A DNA stretch of 64,000 nt from JAXMBN01 sp046349875 (GTDB taxonomy: Bacteria; Planctomycetota; Planctomycetia; Pirellulales; Pirellulaceae), in the NCBI GenBank assembly GCA_046349875.1, contig JAXMBN010000018.1, positions 1-64,000 of the forward strand, given 5' to 3'. The position numbers were made by a program, and so were the translations under genes. Shown here piece after piece: positions 25,603 to 34,909 of the stretch. The stretch's first letter is position 1. Each line of letters begins with the position of its first letter. The notes under the pieces are model-generated. The model had not been told where the DNA came from and ran no database searches. It saw only the letters and a list, made by a program, of their open reading frames with translations.

Positions 25603-27639
25603 ATGAAGCTGGTTGCTCTGCTGCGATCGTCAATGACTTTGGGTTGGCCAGCCATTATGCGATTGGGCTTGGCCATGGTCGCACTCACCATCGGTCGGTT
25701 CGTTTCTGCGCAAGAAGCGAAAGAAGAGCCCCCTTCTCCACCGGATCGTAAATCAACACCTCAAGATGTTCGAGCATTGTGGGAGAAAGAGGTCCGGCCC
25801 ATCCTGGCCAAGCATTGTTTGGAGTGTCACAACAGTTGGGAAGCGTCGGGAAAGCTCGATCTAGAGTCTCTTGGGCCACTTATGAAAGGTGGCATGAGTG
25901 GTTCGACCGTCGATCGCGAGCATCCTGACAAGAGCCTCTTACTGGAAGTTTTGCCAGCAGATGCCAAACGCCACATGCCACCCGAGGGACAGTTGGAAGC
26001 GGACCAAATCGCAACGCTTCAACGGTGGGTGCAAGCGTTGGCCAAGACAGAATTGCCGACACCCGTAGTCGGCCCCAAAGACACAACGGTTTCGAGCGCC
26101 AAGGATTCCGAACTCACAGGACTTCCCCGAGGAGTGAATCCGACCTTAGTCATCGATCTTCTATTGGAATCGCAATGGAAGAAGGAAGGGATCGAGCCAT
26201 CGCCAATGGCATCCGATGAAGCGTGGATTCGTCGCGTCGCGTTGGATCTCGTAGGACGAATCCCAACCGACTCGGAACGCCAGTTGTTCATCGAGTCCAA
26301 CGATAGTCTCAAGCGGGCTCGTTGGATCGATCAACTTCTCGCAACGGACGAGCATGCGGAGTTCATGGCTTCGTGGTGGGACGCCATGTTGATTGGACGC
26401 ACCAATGTTCCTCAGGCCAAGCGAGGCCATCAAATGGGATGGAATACCTATTTGAAGCAAGCTGTTCAATCGAACAAGCCATGGAACGAAGTCGTCCGTG
26501 ATCTTGTTTTGGCAAAGCCTAGTGATGCGAACGATTCAGGTGCGATTTGGTATTTGTACGCGCGCAAAGACAAGCATCAAGACATTGCCGAAGCGGTATC
26601 TCGCGACCTGTTTGGTGTTCGGATCGATTGTGCCCAATGCCACGATCATCCTTTGGCAGCGGAGATCGAACAAAAGCACTATTGGGGATTGGTGGCCTTT
26701 TTCAATCGAAGCAAGAATGTCGACACCCCTCAAGGTCCTCGCGTTTCGGAGTCGGCCATCGGAGGCTTTTCCGATTACACGAATATTCGCGGAAAATCGG
26801 CTCCCAATGAATTGGTGTTTCTAAACTCGGAAAGGATCGAGGAAGCTCGACCTGCCAAGGATGCCAAAGAGGAAGATCGAGACGAGCTTTATTGGACACC
26901 GAAAGAAGGTGAGCCAAAGGAACCTAAGTTTTCACGACGACGCGTCTTCGCAGAGAAAATAGTGGCAGAACATCCTTTGGTTGCGCGAGCATTCGTAAAT
27001 CGAATGTGGGGATGGATGTTCGGACGTGGTTTAGTCCATCCGATCGATGCCATGGATTCCTTTCACCCTTGTAGCCATCCCGAACTTCTCGAATGGTTGA
27101 GTCGTGACTTTGAAGAGCACAACTATGATGTGAGGCGATTGATTCGCTCGATGGCGATGAGTCGCGCCTATCAATTGGAATCGAAGGCTTCTTCGAACGT
27201 CGACCCCAAGTACTTTTCTTATTATCTGACCAAGCCATTGGTTGCCGAATCGTTCTATCGATCTCTCCAAACTTCGCTTCGTTTGGATGAGAAAGAATGG
27301 AATGCCTTAGAAAAACGCATAGCGATTCAGCAGTTGTTTCCTGATGTCTTGGCGGAAGAATCGATGTCGACGGTTGCGCAAGGGTTGTGGCTTTCGAATG
27401 GAGAGAGCATAACGCGAGCGGTGTCGGTGGAGCATTCGGAATGGCTTCGTCAGGTGGCCAGTCTCGATTCTTCTTCCGAGAAAGTGCGGGCCCTATTCCG
27501 TCGGATTCTCGGGCGCGTGCCGACCGAAGATGAAGTGGAAGCTTGTCAGGCTTATCTCGAGAAAACGCCAGGGAACAAAGGCGTGGAAGGTCTTGCCTGG
27601 TCGCTCCTGGCAAGTGCTGAATTCCGATTCAATCACTAA
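25603..27639 (+). CDS. PSCyt1-DUF1549-DUF1553 protein
   Basis: The 678-residue product has an export signal (hydrophobic core GLAMVALTIGRFVSAQ). A planctomycete-type cytochrome c module follows, with heme motif C72-L-E-C-H and the distal MPPEG. The DUF1549 domain (WIRRVALDLVGRIPTDSE) holds a second C-x-x-C-H (DCAQCHDHP). The DUF1553 domain starts near LVARAFVNRMWGWMFGRGL. These proteins are exported and presumed to be redox or polysaccharide-related, but no reaction is proven for them. The DUF1501 gene follows after 48 bases, the usual partner arrangement. Confidence 0.9.
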   Translation: MKLVALLRSSMTLGWPAIMRLGLAMVALTIGRFVSAQEAKEEPPSPPDRKSTPQDVRALWEKEVRPILAKHCLECHNSWEASGKLDLESLGPLMKGGMSGSTVDREHPDKSLLLEVLPADAKRHMPPEGQLEADQIATLQRWVQALAKTELPTPVVGPKDTTVSSAKDSELTGLPRGVNPTLVIDLLLESQWKKEGIEPSPMASDEAWIRRVALDLVGRIPTDSERQLFIESNDSLKRARWIDQLLATDEHAEFMASWWDAMLIGRTNVPQAKRGHQMGWNTYLKQAVQSNKPWNEVVRDLVLAKPSDANDSGAIWYLYARKDKHQDIAEAVSRDLFGVRIDCAQCHDHPLAAEIEQKHYWGLVAFFNRSKNVDTPQGPRVSESAIGGFSDYTNIRGKSAPNELVFLNSERIEEARPAKDAKEEDRDELYWTPKEGEPKEPKFSRRRVFAEKIVAEHPLVARAFVNRMWGWMFGRGLVHPIDAMDSFHPCSHPELLEWLSRDFEEHNYDVRRLIRSMAMSRAYQLESKASSNVDPKYFSYYLTKPLVAESFYRSLQTSLRLDEKEWNALEKRIAIQQLFPDVLAEESMSTVAQGLWLSNGESITRAVSVEHSEWLRQVASLDSSSEKVRALFRRILGRVPTEDEVEACQAYLEKTPGNKGVEGLAWSLLASAEFRFNH

Positions 27640-27687
27640 AGTGTCAAGGTTGGGCTCTGGCGTCGAGTGGATGACTGAGAACGTTTT

Positions 27688-29028
27688 ATGGATCAACAAG
27701 ATACAAGCTCGGCATGTACCTCACGGACTTCGATAGGAGGTCGCGATCATCGTTTGCATCGTCGACTTTTCTTAGAAGGCAGCATGTACGGGGCGGCTTC
27801 GGTTGCCAGCTTCCTGAGTCTCTTTGGTGTTCAAGCGTTTGCAGATCAAGCCAAAGCGCGAGGCAAGAAGTGTATCCTGCTTTGGCTTTGTGGGGCCCCT
27901 AGTCAGTTTGAGACTTGGGATCCAAAGCCAGGAAGGATGAGCAGTGGTCCCTTCGGAGCGATTCCAACCAATCTTCCGGGGATCCACATCAGTGCGCTCA
28001 TGCCCAAGTGCGCCACGATCATGGACAAGTTAACTGTTGTCCGTTCGATGTCGACCGAGCCTAAAGAGCACTTTCAAGCGATCGATATGTTGACGCGAGG
28101 AGAGCCACCGCGACCTCCCTTCACACGACCCATTCTCGGATCCGTCTTGGCTCAGCAATTGGGGCAACTCGATAGCCCTGTTCCTCAATTCGTATTGTTG
28201 GATCCATGTCCCGAAGGGAACGAGTTCAAATCGTTCAAAGCAGCCAATTGGGCTGGATGGCTCGGTGCGCAGTACGGTCCCGTACGGTTTGGTGGGCAAT
28301 ACAAATTGGAGAACGTGCGCGTGCCTGAAGGTATGAATGACCTAGAGCACGCTGACCGCGAAGCACTGCGGAACTTTTTGAGCAAAAAGTTTGCCAACGA
28401 TCACAAAGAGGCCTCAGTTCAATCGTACAACGCCATCTTTGAACGAGTGAAAGGACTGATGCAAGCTGCACCACTCTTTGATATGGCTACACTGCCTGAA
28501 GAGGATCGGCGTCGCTATGGCCCAGGGACTTTCGGGATGCATACCTTGCTGGCGAGGCATCTCATCGAGAATGGATCGACATTTGTGATGGTTGCCAATG
28601 GCATGCCCTGGGACTGCCATGTGTTCAACCATGAAACGCATCAAATGCTCGTTCCAGAACTCGATCGGATCGTGTTTCATCTCATCCAGGATCTCGAACA
28701 GCGCAGCATGCTTGACGATACACTCGTATTGATCATGGGTGAATTTGGAAGAACACCGAATTTGAATGAAGCGCGAGGCCGCGATCACTATCCCAACGCG
28801 TGGAGTTTGGCCATGGCAGGATGTGGAATCAAGCCAGGGGTCGTGTATGGAGCGACCGACGAAGACGGTGTGGAAGTTGCGGATCGTCCAGTCGATCAAC
28901 GTCGGCTATTTGCAACCATCTACCAAGCACTGGGGCTCGATCCTCATCAGACCTATGATCTTCCAGGGTTTCCGACTTTCCATCGAGTCGAACAAAATGC
29001 ATCACCCATCGCGGAATTGTTGGCGTAA
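27688..29028 (+). CDS. DUF1501 protein
   Basis: The N-terminus carries a twin-basic segment (LHRRLFLEGSMYGAAS) followed by a hydrophobic stretch, a Tat-like export signal that is typical of DUF1501. The body has KCILLWLCGAPSQFETWDPKP, LTVVRSMST, GEFGRTPNLNEARGRDHYPN and MAGCGIKPGVVYGATDE, all landmark blocks. The fold is alkaline-phosphatase/sulfatase-like, with metal ligands in the W-D-P-K-P, G-E-F-G-R and G-R-D-H blocks. It probably acts outside the cytoplasm together with the DUF1549 protein encoded just upstream. The activity is unknown. Confidence 0.9.
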   Translation: MDQQDTSSACTSRTSIGGRDHRLHRRLFLEGSMYGAASVASFLSLFGVQAFADQAKARGKKCILLWLCGAPSQFETWDPKPGRMSSGPFGAIPTNLPGIHISALMPKCATIMDKLTVVRSMSTEPKEHFQAIDMLTRGEPPRPPFTRPILGSVLAQQLGQLDSPVPQFVLLDPCPEGNEFKSFKAANWAGWLGAQYGPVRFGGQYKLENVRVPEGMNDLEHADREALRNFLSKKFANDHKEASVQSYNAIFERVKGLMQAAPLFDMATLPEEDRRRYGPGTFGMHTLLARHLIENGSTFVMVANGMPWDCHVFNHETHQMLVPELDRIVFHLIQDLEQRSMLDDTLVLIMGEFGRTPNLNEARGRDHYPNAWSLAMAGCGIKPGVVYGATDEDGVEVADRPVDQRRLFATIYQALGLDPHQTYDLPGFPTFHRVEQNASPIAELLA

Positions 29029-29034
29029 CGGAAC

Positions 29035-30138
29035 ATGAAAATCGAACTTGAAAAGATCGGTCGTTATTCCTTCCCGATGGGTACGCTCGATGCAGTGATC
29101 CATCCCGATGATCGCCGCGCGTTTGCTGCCTGCATGGGGCTTTATCGTCTTGAGCTTCCCGATCGTACCGACAAAGACAGTAAACCCGGGGTGCTCATTC
29201 GGTTGGGGGCTCATCAAAGTTATGCTTCGGTGCCGTGTTATTGGAAGAGAACAAGTCCATCGCAACGATGGGATACGATGGCAAAGTTACAAGTACGATC
29301 GCTTTCCGATCGCCTCGATGGAGAGTTACCTCTTCAATGGGAGCAACCGGTCCATACCTTGGCCGCGGAGAATGGCAACTTCAGACGCAGCAAGTTGGCA
29401 AGTGTCACGGACAGTACCTAGTTGAGCTGAAGATTACACGCCTCAAGAAAAGCCGCGGAACTGACGGCTTAAAATTCTAGAAGCCGCAACGGGAACGGTG
29501 CTACATGAGATGCGGATGTTGCCGAGTGTGCAAGCCGCGTGGCCTTTGATGCAACGGGTCAGTATTTGACGGCGGGGAATCTCATGGGGGATCTCGCGTA
29601 TGGGGATGCGGACTGGCGAGACACTGGCTTCATGGAGAACTCCTTCTTCACGAGCGAATCATCAAAAGCTTCATTGCTATATCGGAGAAATCTTTGCGGT
29701 AGCCTTTTCACCGGATAGCGAATCGGTTTACGCCGCTGATGGGAGACATGAAAGATCCAATGGCCGGCAATGGCAAGCAGTTGCGGCAACGCTTTGCATG
29801 GCGGAAGAAGCCGGTTGAGAAAGTGCAAGAGTCGAAGGCAGATCAGATCAAGGAAGTGGCCGCAGGAAACCGTTGGCGTGGCATCCCAGTGGCGAGTACT
29901 TCGTTATGGCTGGAAGCGCTTACGGGGTGGAAATTGAAACGTTGGATTGTTTGAAGCCGCATCGGGGCAGTTGGTGGGGCAAGCAAAGACCGGTATGCGT
30001 ATCTCGTCCGCCAGATTTAGCAGCGATGGAAACTTGCTCTATCTGGCGGGGATGCAGGGGCAACCAACGATCAAGAAGGATGGAAAAACCCCCGACTTTG
30101 GTTTCCTCGAACGATACCAAATGAAGCGTTCCGACTAA
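29035..30138 (+). pseudogene. WD40-repeat protein broken by many one-base shifts
   Basis: The gene starts six bases after the DUF1501 stop (MKIELEKIGRYSFPMGTLD). It can be followed to the last codons (FGFLERYQMKRSD, TAA at 30136) only by hopping between all three frames. WD40-type pieces appear in order: AFAACMGLYRLELPDRT, ENKSIATMGYDGK, QVRSLSDRLDGEL, AFDATGQYLTAGNLMGDL, VAFSPDSESVYAA, AWHPSGEYFVMAGSAYG, LFEAASGQLVGQAKTGMR and ARFSSDGNLLYLAGM. At least seven shifts are needed in 1.1 kb, most in short homopolymers (for example GCGGTATGGG-type context near 29597). A WD40 gene in this position after DUF1549-DUF1501 is common in planctomycetes. I suspect poor sequence rather than decay. Confidence 0.75.
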
Positions 30139-30374
30139 CTCCATGCGCGGAGAATCCACTCTTTCGCGTGGAATTGGACGATTCTTGCTCGAATCGGATT
30201 GGACACGCACTCTGGGCTGGTTCTAAAATAAAAGAAGAGTGCTTGCTGCTATCGCCCTGCATTCCTACCACCCACCTCCCTACCCTACCTTTTCGCTTCC
30301 CTGCTGCAGATGGTTGACTCCTTCGGTCCTCCTCGCGAATCGGAACCAGTGCATTGACTTGCTCGGAAGTATTC

Positions 30375-30830
30375 ATGCTGCACACGTCCATTAGAGTCGG
30401 TCCTTTCTCACTCGCATCGATCTTCGGCTGCATTTTCAGTTGGCTTGGAGTCGTGGTGTTGGGAATGCTTGCCATGGCACAAGGCATGGAAGCGAACGCA
30501 GGTTCCGTAAGTTTTGCCAATGATGTGATCCTGATTCTCACCAAAGCGGGATGCAACGCCGGAGCTTGCCATGCGAAAGCGGGCGGGGCAGAACGGCTTC
30601 CAGTTGTCGCTGCTGGTTCGAACCGCTCGATGATTTCGAGCATATCGTGAAAGATGGGCGAGGTCGCCAGACTCTTCCCGCGGATCCCGAACGGAGCCTC
30701 TTGAGCTGGCCGCGACATCCCAGGCCGCGGTGGTGAAACGCATTGATGAAAAATCGGCAGAGTATGCCAAGCTCGTACAGTGGATCCGAGAAGGAGCTTC
30801 ATTGCGATCTCGATCAAGCTCCCAAGCTAT
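30375..30830 (+). pseudogene. Frameshifted N-terminus of the BIG2-DUF1549 protein
   Basis: The likely true start is near 30375 (MLHTSIRVGPFSLASIFGCI, signal peptide). The frame reads SFANDVILILTKAGCNAGAC with H-A-K-A-G-G after it, the cytochrome-like C-x-x-x-C-H region of this family, then breaks at about 30585 (run of G). The next frame gives FEPLDDFEHIVKDGRGR and PADPERSLL; a third gives KRIDEKSAEYAKLVQWIREG before the main frame resumes near 30818. Breaks fall in short runs of G, C, T or A. The order of motifs is normal for the family, so this is one gene continuing into the next entry. Confidence 0.75.
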
Positions 30831-32626
30831 TGTCTTTCGAGGTTCAGCCTCATCGCGAAACGGTAGATCGTCATGTGGAGCGTTCTGTTCGAGCGATCGC
30901 CAAGTATTCGGATGGAACGGAAAAGGTTGTGAACAACTTGGCTCTGTTTGAATCGAATGATTCTGCGATGGCGCAGGTGAATGATCGAGGGGAAGTTCGG
31001 AGTCATGATAAGCCAGGCCAGGTTGCAATCATGGTTCGCTTTCAAGGCAAAGTCGCGGTGTACAACGCAGCGGTACGATTGGGAGCGCCTCTGGGGGATC
31101 TTCCTCCCGCTCGCAATTTTGTCGACGAGCACTTGTTCCATAATCTTCAAGAGATCGGCATCCCTCCGTCCGAGTTGTGCGATGACGCTACCTTTTTGCG
31201 GCGCGTGACATTGGATATTGCGGGGCGTATTCCGACTGAGGAGGAAACGCGGGCCTTCTTGACTAGCGATCTTTCGAGCAAGCGCGATGAAGTGATCGAT
31301 CGCTTGTTGGAGTCGACCGACTACGCCGACTACTTTGCGAATAAATGGACTGCGATGCTAAAGAATCGTCGAGACGACGCGAGCGATCTTAAGTCCAACT
31401 TTGCCTTTCATGCTTGGATGCGAGATAGTCTGCTTCAAAACAAACCGTACGATCAAATCGTTCGCGAACTTTTAGCAGCGACCGGCACCGTGATCGCGAA
31501 TCCTCCGGTAGCTTGGTACAAACGGGTGAAGGAACCCAATCAGCAATTGGAAGATGTATCCCAATTGTTCTTGGGAGTTCGCATGCAATGTGCTCAATGT
31601 CACCATCATCCCTTTGAACGATGGAGCCAAGACGACTACTACAGTATGGCGGCCTTCTTCACGCAGATCGGCCGCAAGCCTTCGTCGACGCGAGGTGAAG
31701 ACTTGATCTTCCATAAACGCGGCATGGCCTCGGCCAAAAACACTAAGACGGGAGCGATGCTCAAGCCCGCGGGGTTGGGCGAAGCTGCAAAGGAAATCGC
31801 GCCGGATGTCGACCCTCGACTACGCCTCGCCGATTGGATGTCTGCCAAGACGAATCCGTTCTTTGCCAAGGCGCTCGTCAATCGCTATTGGAAGCACTTC
31901 TTCCTTCGAGGCTTGGTCGAGCCTGAGGATGACATTCGCGACACCAATCCACCATCGAATCCTGAGTTGCTTCAGGCTTTGGAAACGCATTTTATCGAAA
32001 GTGGATTTGACTTGAAGCAATTGGTCCGAACGATCACGCGATCGAATGCTTATCAACTGGAGTCTTTGCCCAACGAGCATAACACAATCGATCGCCAGAA
32101 TTACTCGCGGTTCTATGCGCGACGGCTTCCGGCCGAAGTTCTTTTGGATGCGATCGACTCTATCACGGGAGCATCGACCGACTTCCCGAATCTGCCCGCC
32201 GGAACGCGGGCGATCGCCCTTCCGGACAACAGCTATAACCGAGTCTCTCCGTTTCTCAAAGTCTTTGGACGACCGGAGAGCGAGAGCGTTTGTGAATGCG
32301 AACGAGTTCAGTCGTCGAATCTAGCGCAGAGCTTGCATCTCATCAACGCCAACGAGATCAAGAACAAATTGAACCGAGCCAATGGGCGAGCCGATGCCTT
32401 GGCCAAAGACAGTCGCCCTCTCGAGCAACGCATCGATCAACTTTACATGATCGCGTATTCGCGGACACCGACGGTCGATGAGATGCAAGCGGCAAAGGAC
32501 TATTTGCAAGAGAACCGAGTGGATAAAGATGGCAAGCCCATCGACGCTCAACGGTCGCTGCAGATGAATTTTCAAGATTTGATTTGGGCTTTGATCAATA
32601 CCAAAGAATTCTTGTTCAATCACTAA
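30743..32626 (+). CDS. BIG2-DUF1549-DUF1553 protein (main frame)
   Basis: The reading frame is open from 30743, but genuine homology starts near 30818 (PKLLSFEVQPHRETV); the real N-terminus is out of frame upstream. Residues about 26-115 look like a bacterial Ig-like group 2 domain (VRAIAKYSDGTEKVVNNLA, NDRGEVRSHDKPG). DUF1549 follows (FLRRVTLDIAGRIPTEEE), with C-A-Q-C-H-H-H-P. DUF1553 starts near FFAKALVNRYWKHFFLRGL. The domain order Cyt-like, BIG2, DUF1549, DUF1553 is a known planctomycete combination. It is followed directly by the PPC and DUF1501 genes, forming a second exported module. Confidence 0.85.
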   Translation: MMKNRQSMPSSYSGSEKELHCDLDQAPKLLSFEVQPHRETVDRHVERSVRAIAKYSDGTEKVVNNLALFESNDSAMAQVNDRGEVRSHDKPGQVAIMVRFQGKVAVYNAAVRLGAPLGDLPPARNFVDEHLFHNLQEIGIPPSELCDDATFLRRVTLDIAGRIPTEEETRAFLTSDLSSKRDEVIDRLLESTDYADYFANKWTAMLKNRRDDASDLKSNFAFHAWMRDSLLQNKPYDQIVRELLAATGTVIANPPVAWYKRVKEPNQQLEDVSQLFLGVRMQCAQCHHHPFERWSQDDYYSMAAFFTQIGRKPSSTRGEDLIFHKRGMASAKNTKTGAMLKPAGLGEAAKEIAPDVDPRLRLADWMSAKTNPFFAKALVNRYWKHFFLRGLVEPEDDIRDTNPPSNPELLQALETHFIESGFDLKQLVRTITRSNAYQLESLPNEHNTIDRQNYSRFYARRLPAEVLLDAIDSITGASTDFPNLPAGTRAIALPDNSYNRVSPFLKVFGRPESESVCECERVQSSNLAQSLHLINANEIKNKLNRANGRADALAKDSRPLEQRIDQLYMIAYSRTPTVDEMQAAKDYLQENRVDKDGKPIDAQRSLQMNFQDLIWALINTKEFLFNH

Positions 32627-32647
32627 CACAGGCAAAAGAAACCTCTC

Positions 32648-34909
32648 ATGATGCGTGCAGGTTCTTGTTGGATATTAGGCTGTTTGGTCTTACTAGGCCT
32701 TGGAGTCATTGCTTGCCCCCAGAGCATGGCTCAATCCGTATGTCTACCCATGCCTCGTCTTTTGACGCTTTTTCCGATGGGAGGGAATCCAGGGAACGAG
32801 TTCGAGGTGACGATCACTGGCGAGCACATCGAGGATTGTGAGCGTTTGATCTTTTCGGATCCCGGTATTCAAGCGATTCCTGTCGTCGACGACAAAGGAA
32901 TTCCGATTGCAAATCGCTACCGAATCAAGATCGATGCGCAATGCAAGGTAGGATTGGTGGAGGCTCGCGTGCTCACGCGATTGGGCATATCGTCACCGCG
33001 CATCTTCTCGATTGGAACCTTGCCTGAAACGCAGCAGGTGTCGCCCAACACGACGCTCGCGCAGAGCATGAAGCTATCGATTCCAGTGGTATGCAATGCC
33101 AAGATGACGGCGCGAGCTATGGACTTTTATTCCTTTGAAGCGCAGGAAGGAACGCGATACTTCATTCATTGCGATGCCAAGGGAGTGGATTCCAAGTTGG
33201 AACCGGTCGTGATCGTTGCCAATGCACAAGGGCAAGACGTACAGGTCGAGCGTCGAAGTGGTTTCATCGATTTTATGGCACCCAAGTCTGGGACTTTTGT
33301 GATCAAAGTCCATGAACTAACGTACCGAGGAGGCCCCGAGTTCTTTTATCGTTTGTCGATCCAGCAAGCCGAAAAGAGTTCGCTACTTCCAGTATTTCCA
33401 GCCACGCGAAGTGTGAGTTCTTTTTCGTGGCCACCTCAAGGGCTCGCTGAAAAGGCAACTCTTTCCGAAGTCGAATCCAGCGATGGATCGTTGAACGAAT
33501 TGAACCTAACTTTGCCATGCGATGTTGCGGGAAGTTTTTTCCCGGCAGCAGATGTCGACGGGTATCGTTTCACGGCCAAGAAAGGGCAAGTATGGTGGAT
33601 CGAAGTGGCGTCTGAGAGGCTTGGATGTCCGACCGATCCCGCTCTCTTGGTGCAACAGAAGCTAGGTGAAGGGGATCAATGGAAAGACCTTTCGGAATTA
33701 GTAGACATCGCAAGCCCCATGAAACCCTCGTCGAATGGATATGCTTACGATGGTCCGCCGTTGGATGCAGGTTCACCGGACGTGTTAGGAAAGTTTGAAG
33801 CACCGGAGGATGGAACGTATCGAGTTTTGGTTCAGGACCTATTCGGAGGCACGCGAAACGATCCATCCAATCAGTATCGTCTGGTGATACGTCAACCATC
33901 ACCCGATTTCGCCTTGGTGGCATGGCCTATGCACATGGAGCTGCGGAACGGTGATCGCAATGCACTTTCGAAACCTCTAGCGCTTCGCAATGGATCGACC
34001 ATGGCATTGGAGGTTGTCACCGTGCGTCGCGATGGATTCGATGGAGAAATCGAACTTGCGATGGAAGGGCTTCCGGCTGGTGTGCATGCGCATGGGATCA
34101 AGATTCCTTCAGGGAAGACGCGAGGCATACTGCTCGTGACTGCTGACTCCAATGCGCCGCGAGGTTACGCTTCTTGCACGTTCGTTGGCAAAGCTCGAAT
34201 CGGTGAAACCATTGTGACGCGGCCATGTCCTATGGCCGAGATGAAGTGGCCCGTCCCCGATTCCTGGAATGAGATACCTGATCCTCGGTTGACCGCTGAT
34301 GTGGCTGTATCGGTGAGTGGCATGGAGAAGGCTCCTCTAACCATTGCCCCCGCTGACAAGAAAGTTGTCGAAGTCAAAATGGGAGAGAAAGTATCGGTCC
34401 CCTTTGCATTGAGTAAGCGAACGGATTTTTCGGGCGCCAATTTCACATTGAAATGGTTTGGTGAAGGATGGGACAAGAGTCCAGCCTGGAATGTGAACTT
34501 CAAAGAAGATAGTGTTTCGTTACCGATCGATCCTGCTGCGGCGAAGATGAAGCCGGGGGAATATACCATTGCGCTCTATGGAGGCGCGGTCGCCAAATAT
34601 CGATATCTTCCTGAATTGGTTCCCATCATGGAGTTGAAGGAAAAGACTCTTGCACAGCGGGTAGCCGATCTAGAAGCTATGCAGAAACAATTGGCCGAAG
34701 AGCTGGGGCGTGCCAGCGAAGACCGTAAAGCCGAGATACAACAAAAACAAGCAACGCTGATGCAAGACTTGCAGCGGGCCTCACAAGAATTGGCCACATC
34801 CAAAGAGCAAGTCAAGCAAGCGGTGGCTCGATCCAATCCCAAAGATATCGTCGATATCGTCATCACCGAACCCATTACCTTGCGCGTTATCGAGGCGGAG
34901 TCGAAATGA
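32648..34909 (+). CDS. Exported PPC-domain protein
   Basis: The signal peptide is clear (MMRAGSCWILGCLVLLGLGV, cleavage after SMAQ). An N-terminal IPT/TIG-like strand region (LTLFPMGGNPGNEFEVTITG) is followed by two bacterial pre-peptidase C-terminal type sandwiches: MDFYSFEAQEGTRYFIHCDA near residues 158-240, and VDGYRFTAKKGQVWWIEVAS near 303-420. A further beta domain comes next, and a Gln/Glu-rich coiled coil (about 660-735) ends the protein. PPC-containing planctomycete proteins are thought to bind surface or substrate, without catalysis. The stop overlaps the DUF1501 start by four bases (ATGA), so translation is coupled. Confidence 0.88.
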   Translation: MMRAGSCWILGCLVLLGLGVIACPQSMAQSVCLPMPRLLTLFPMGGNPGNEFEVTITGEHIEDCERLIFSDPGIQAIPVVDDKGIPIANRYRIKIDAQCKVGLVEARVLTRLGISSPRIFSIGTLPETQQVSPNTTLAQSMKLSIPVVCNAKMTARAMDFYSFEAQEGTRYFIHCDAKGVDSKLEPVVIVANAQGQDVQVERRSGFIDFMAPKSGTFVIKVHELTYRGGPEFFYRLSIQQAEKSSLLPVFPATRSVSSFSWPPQGLAEKATLSEVESSDGSLNELNLTLPCDVAGSFFPAADVDGYRFTAKKGQVWWIEVASERLGCPTDPALLVQQKLGEGDQWKDLSELVDIASPMKPSSNGYAYDGPPLDAGSPDVLGKFEAPEDGTYRVLVQDLFGGTRNDPSNQYRLVIRQPSPDFALVAWPMHMELRNGDRNALSKPLALRNGSTMALEVVTVRRDGFDGEIELAMEGLPAGVHAHGIKIPSGKTRGILLVTADSNAPRGYASCTFVGKARIGETIVTRPCPMAEMKWPVPDSWNEIPDPRLTADVAVSVSGMEKAPLTIAPADKKVVEVKMGEKVSVPFALSKRTDFSGANFTLKWFGEGWDKSPAWNVNFKEDSVSLPIDPAAAKMKPGEYTIALYGGAVAKYRYLPELVPIMELKEKTLAQRVADLEAMQKQLAEELGRASEDRKAEIQQKQATLMQDLQRASQELATSKEQVKQAVARSNPKDIVDIVITEPITLRVIEAESK

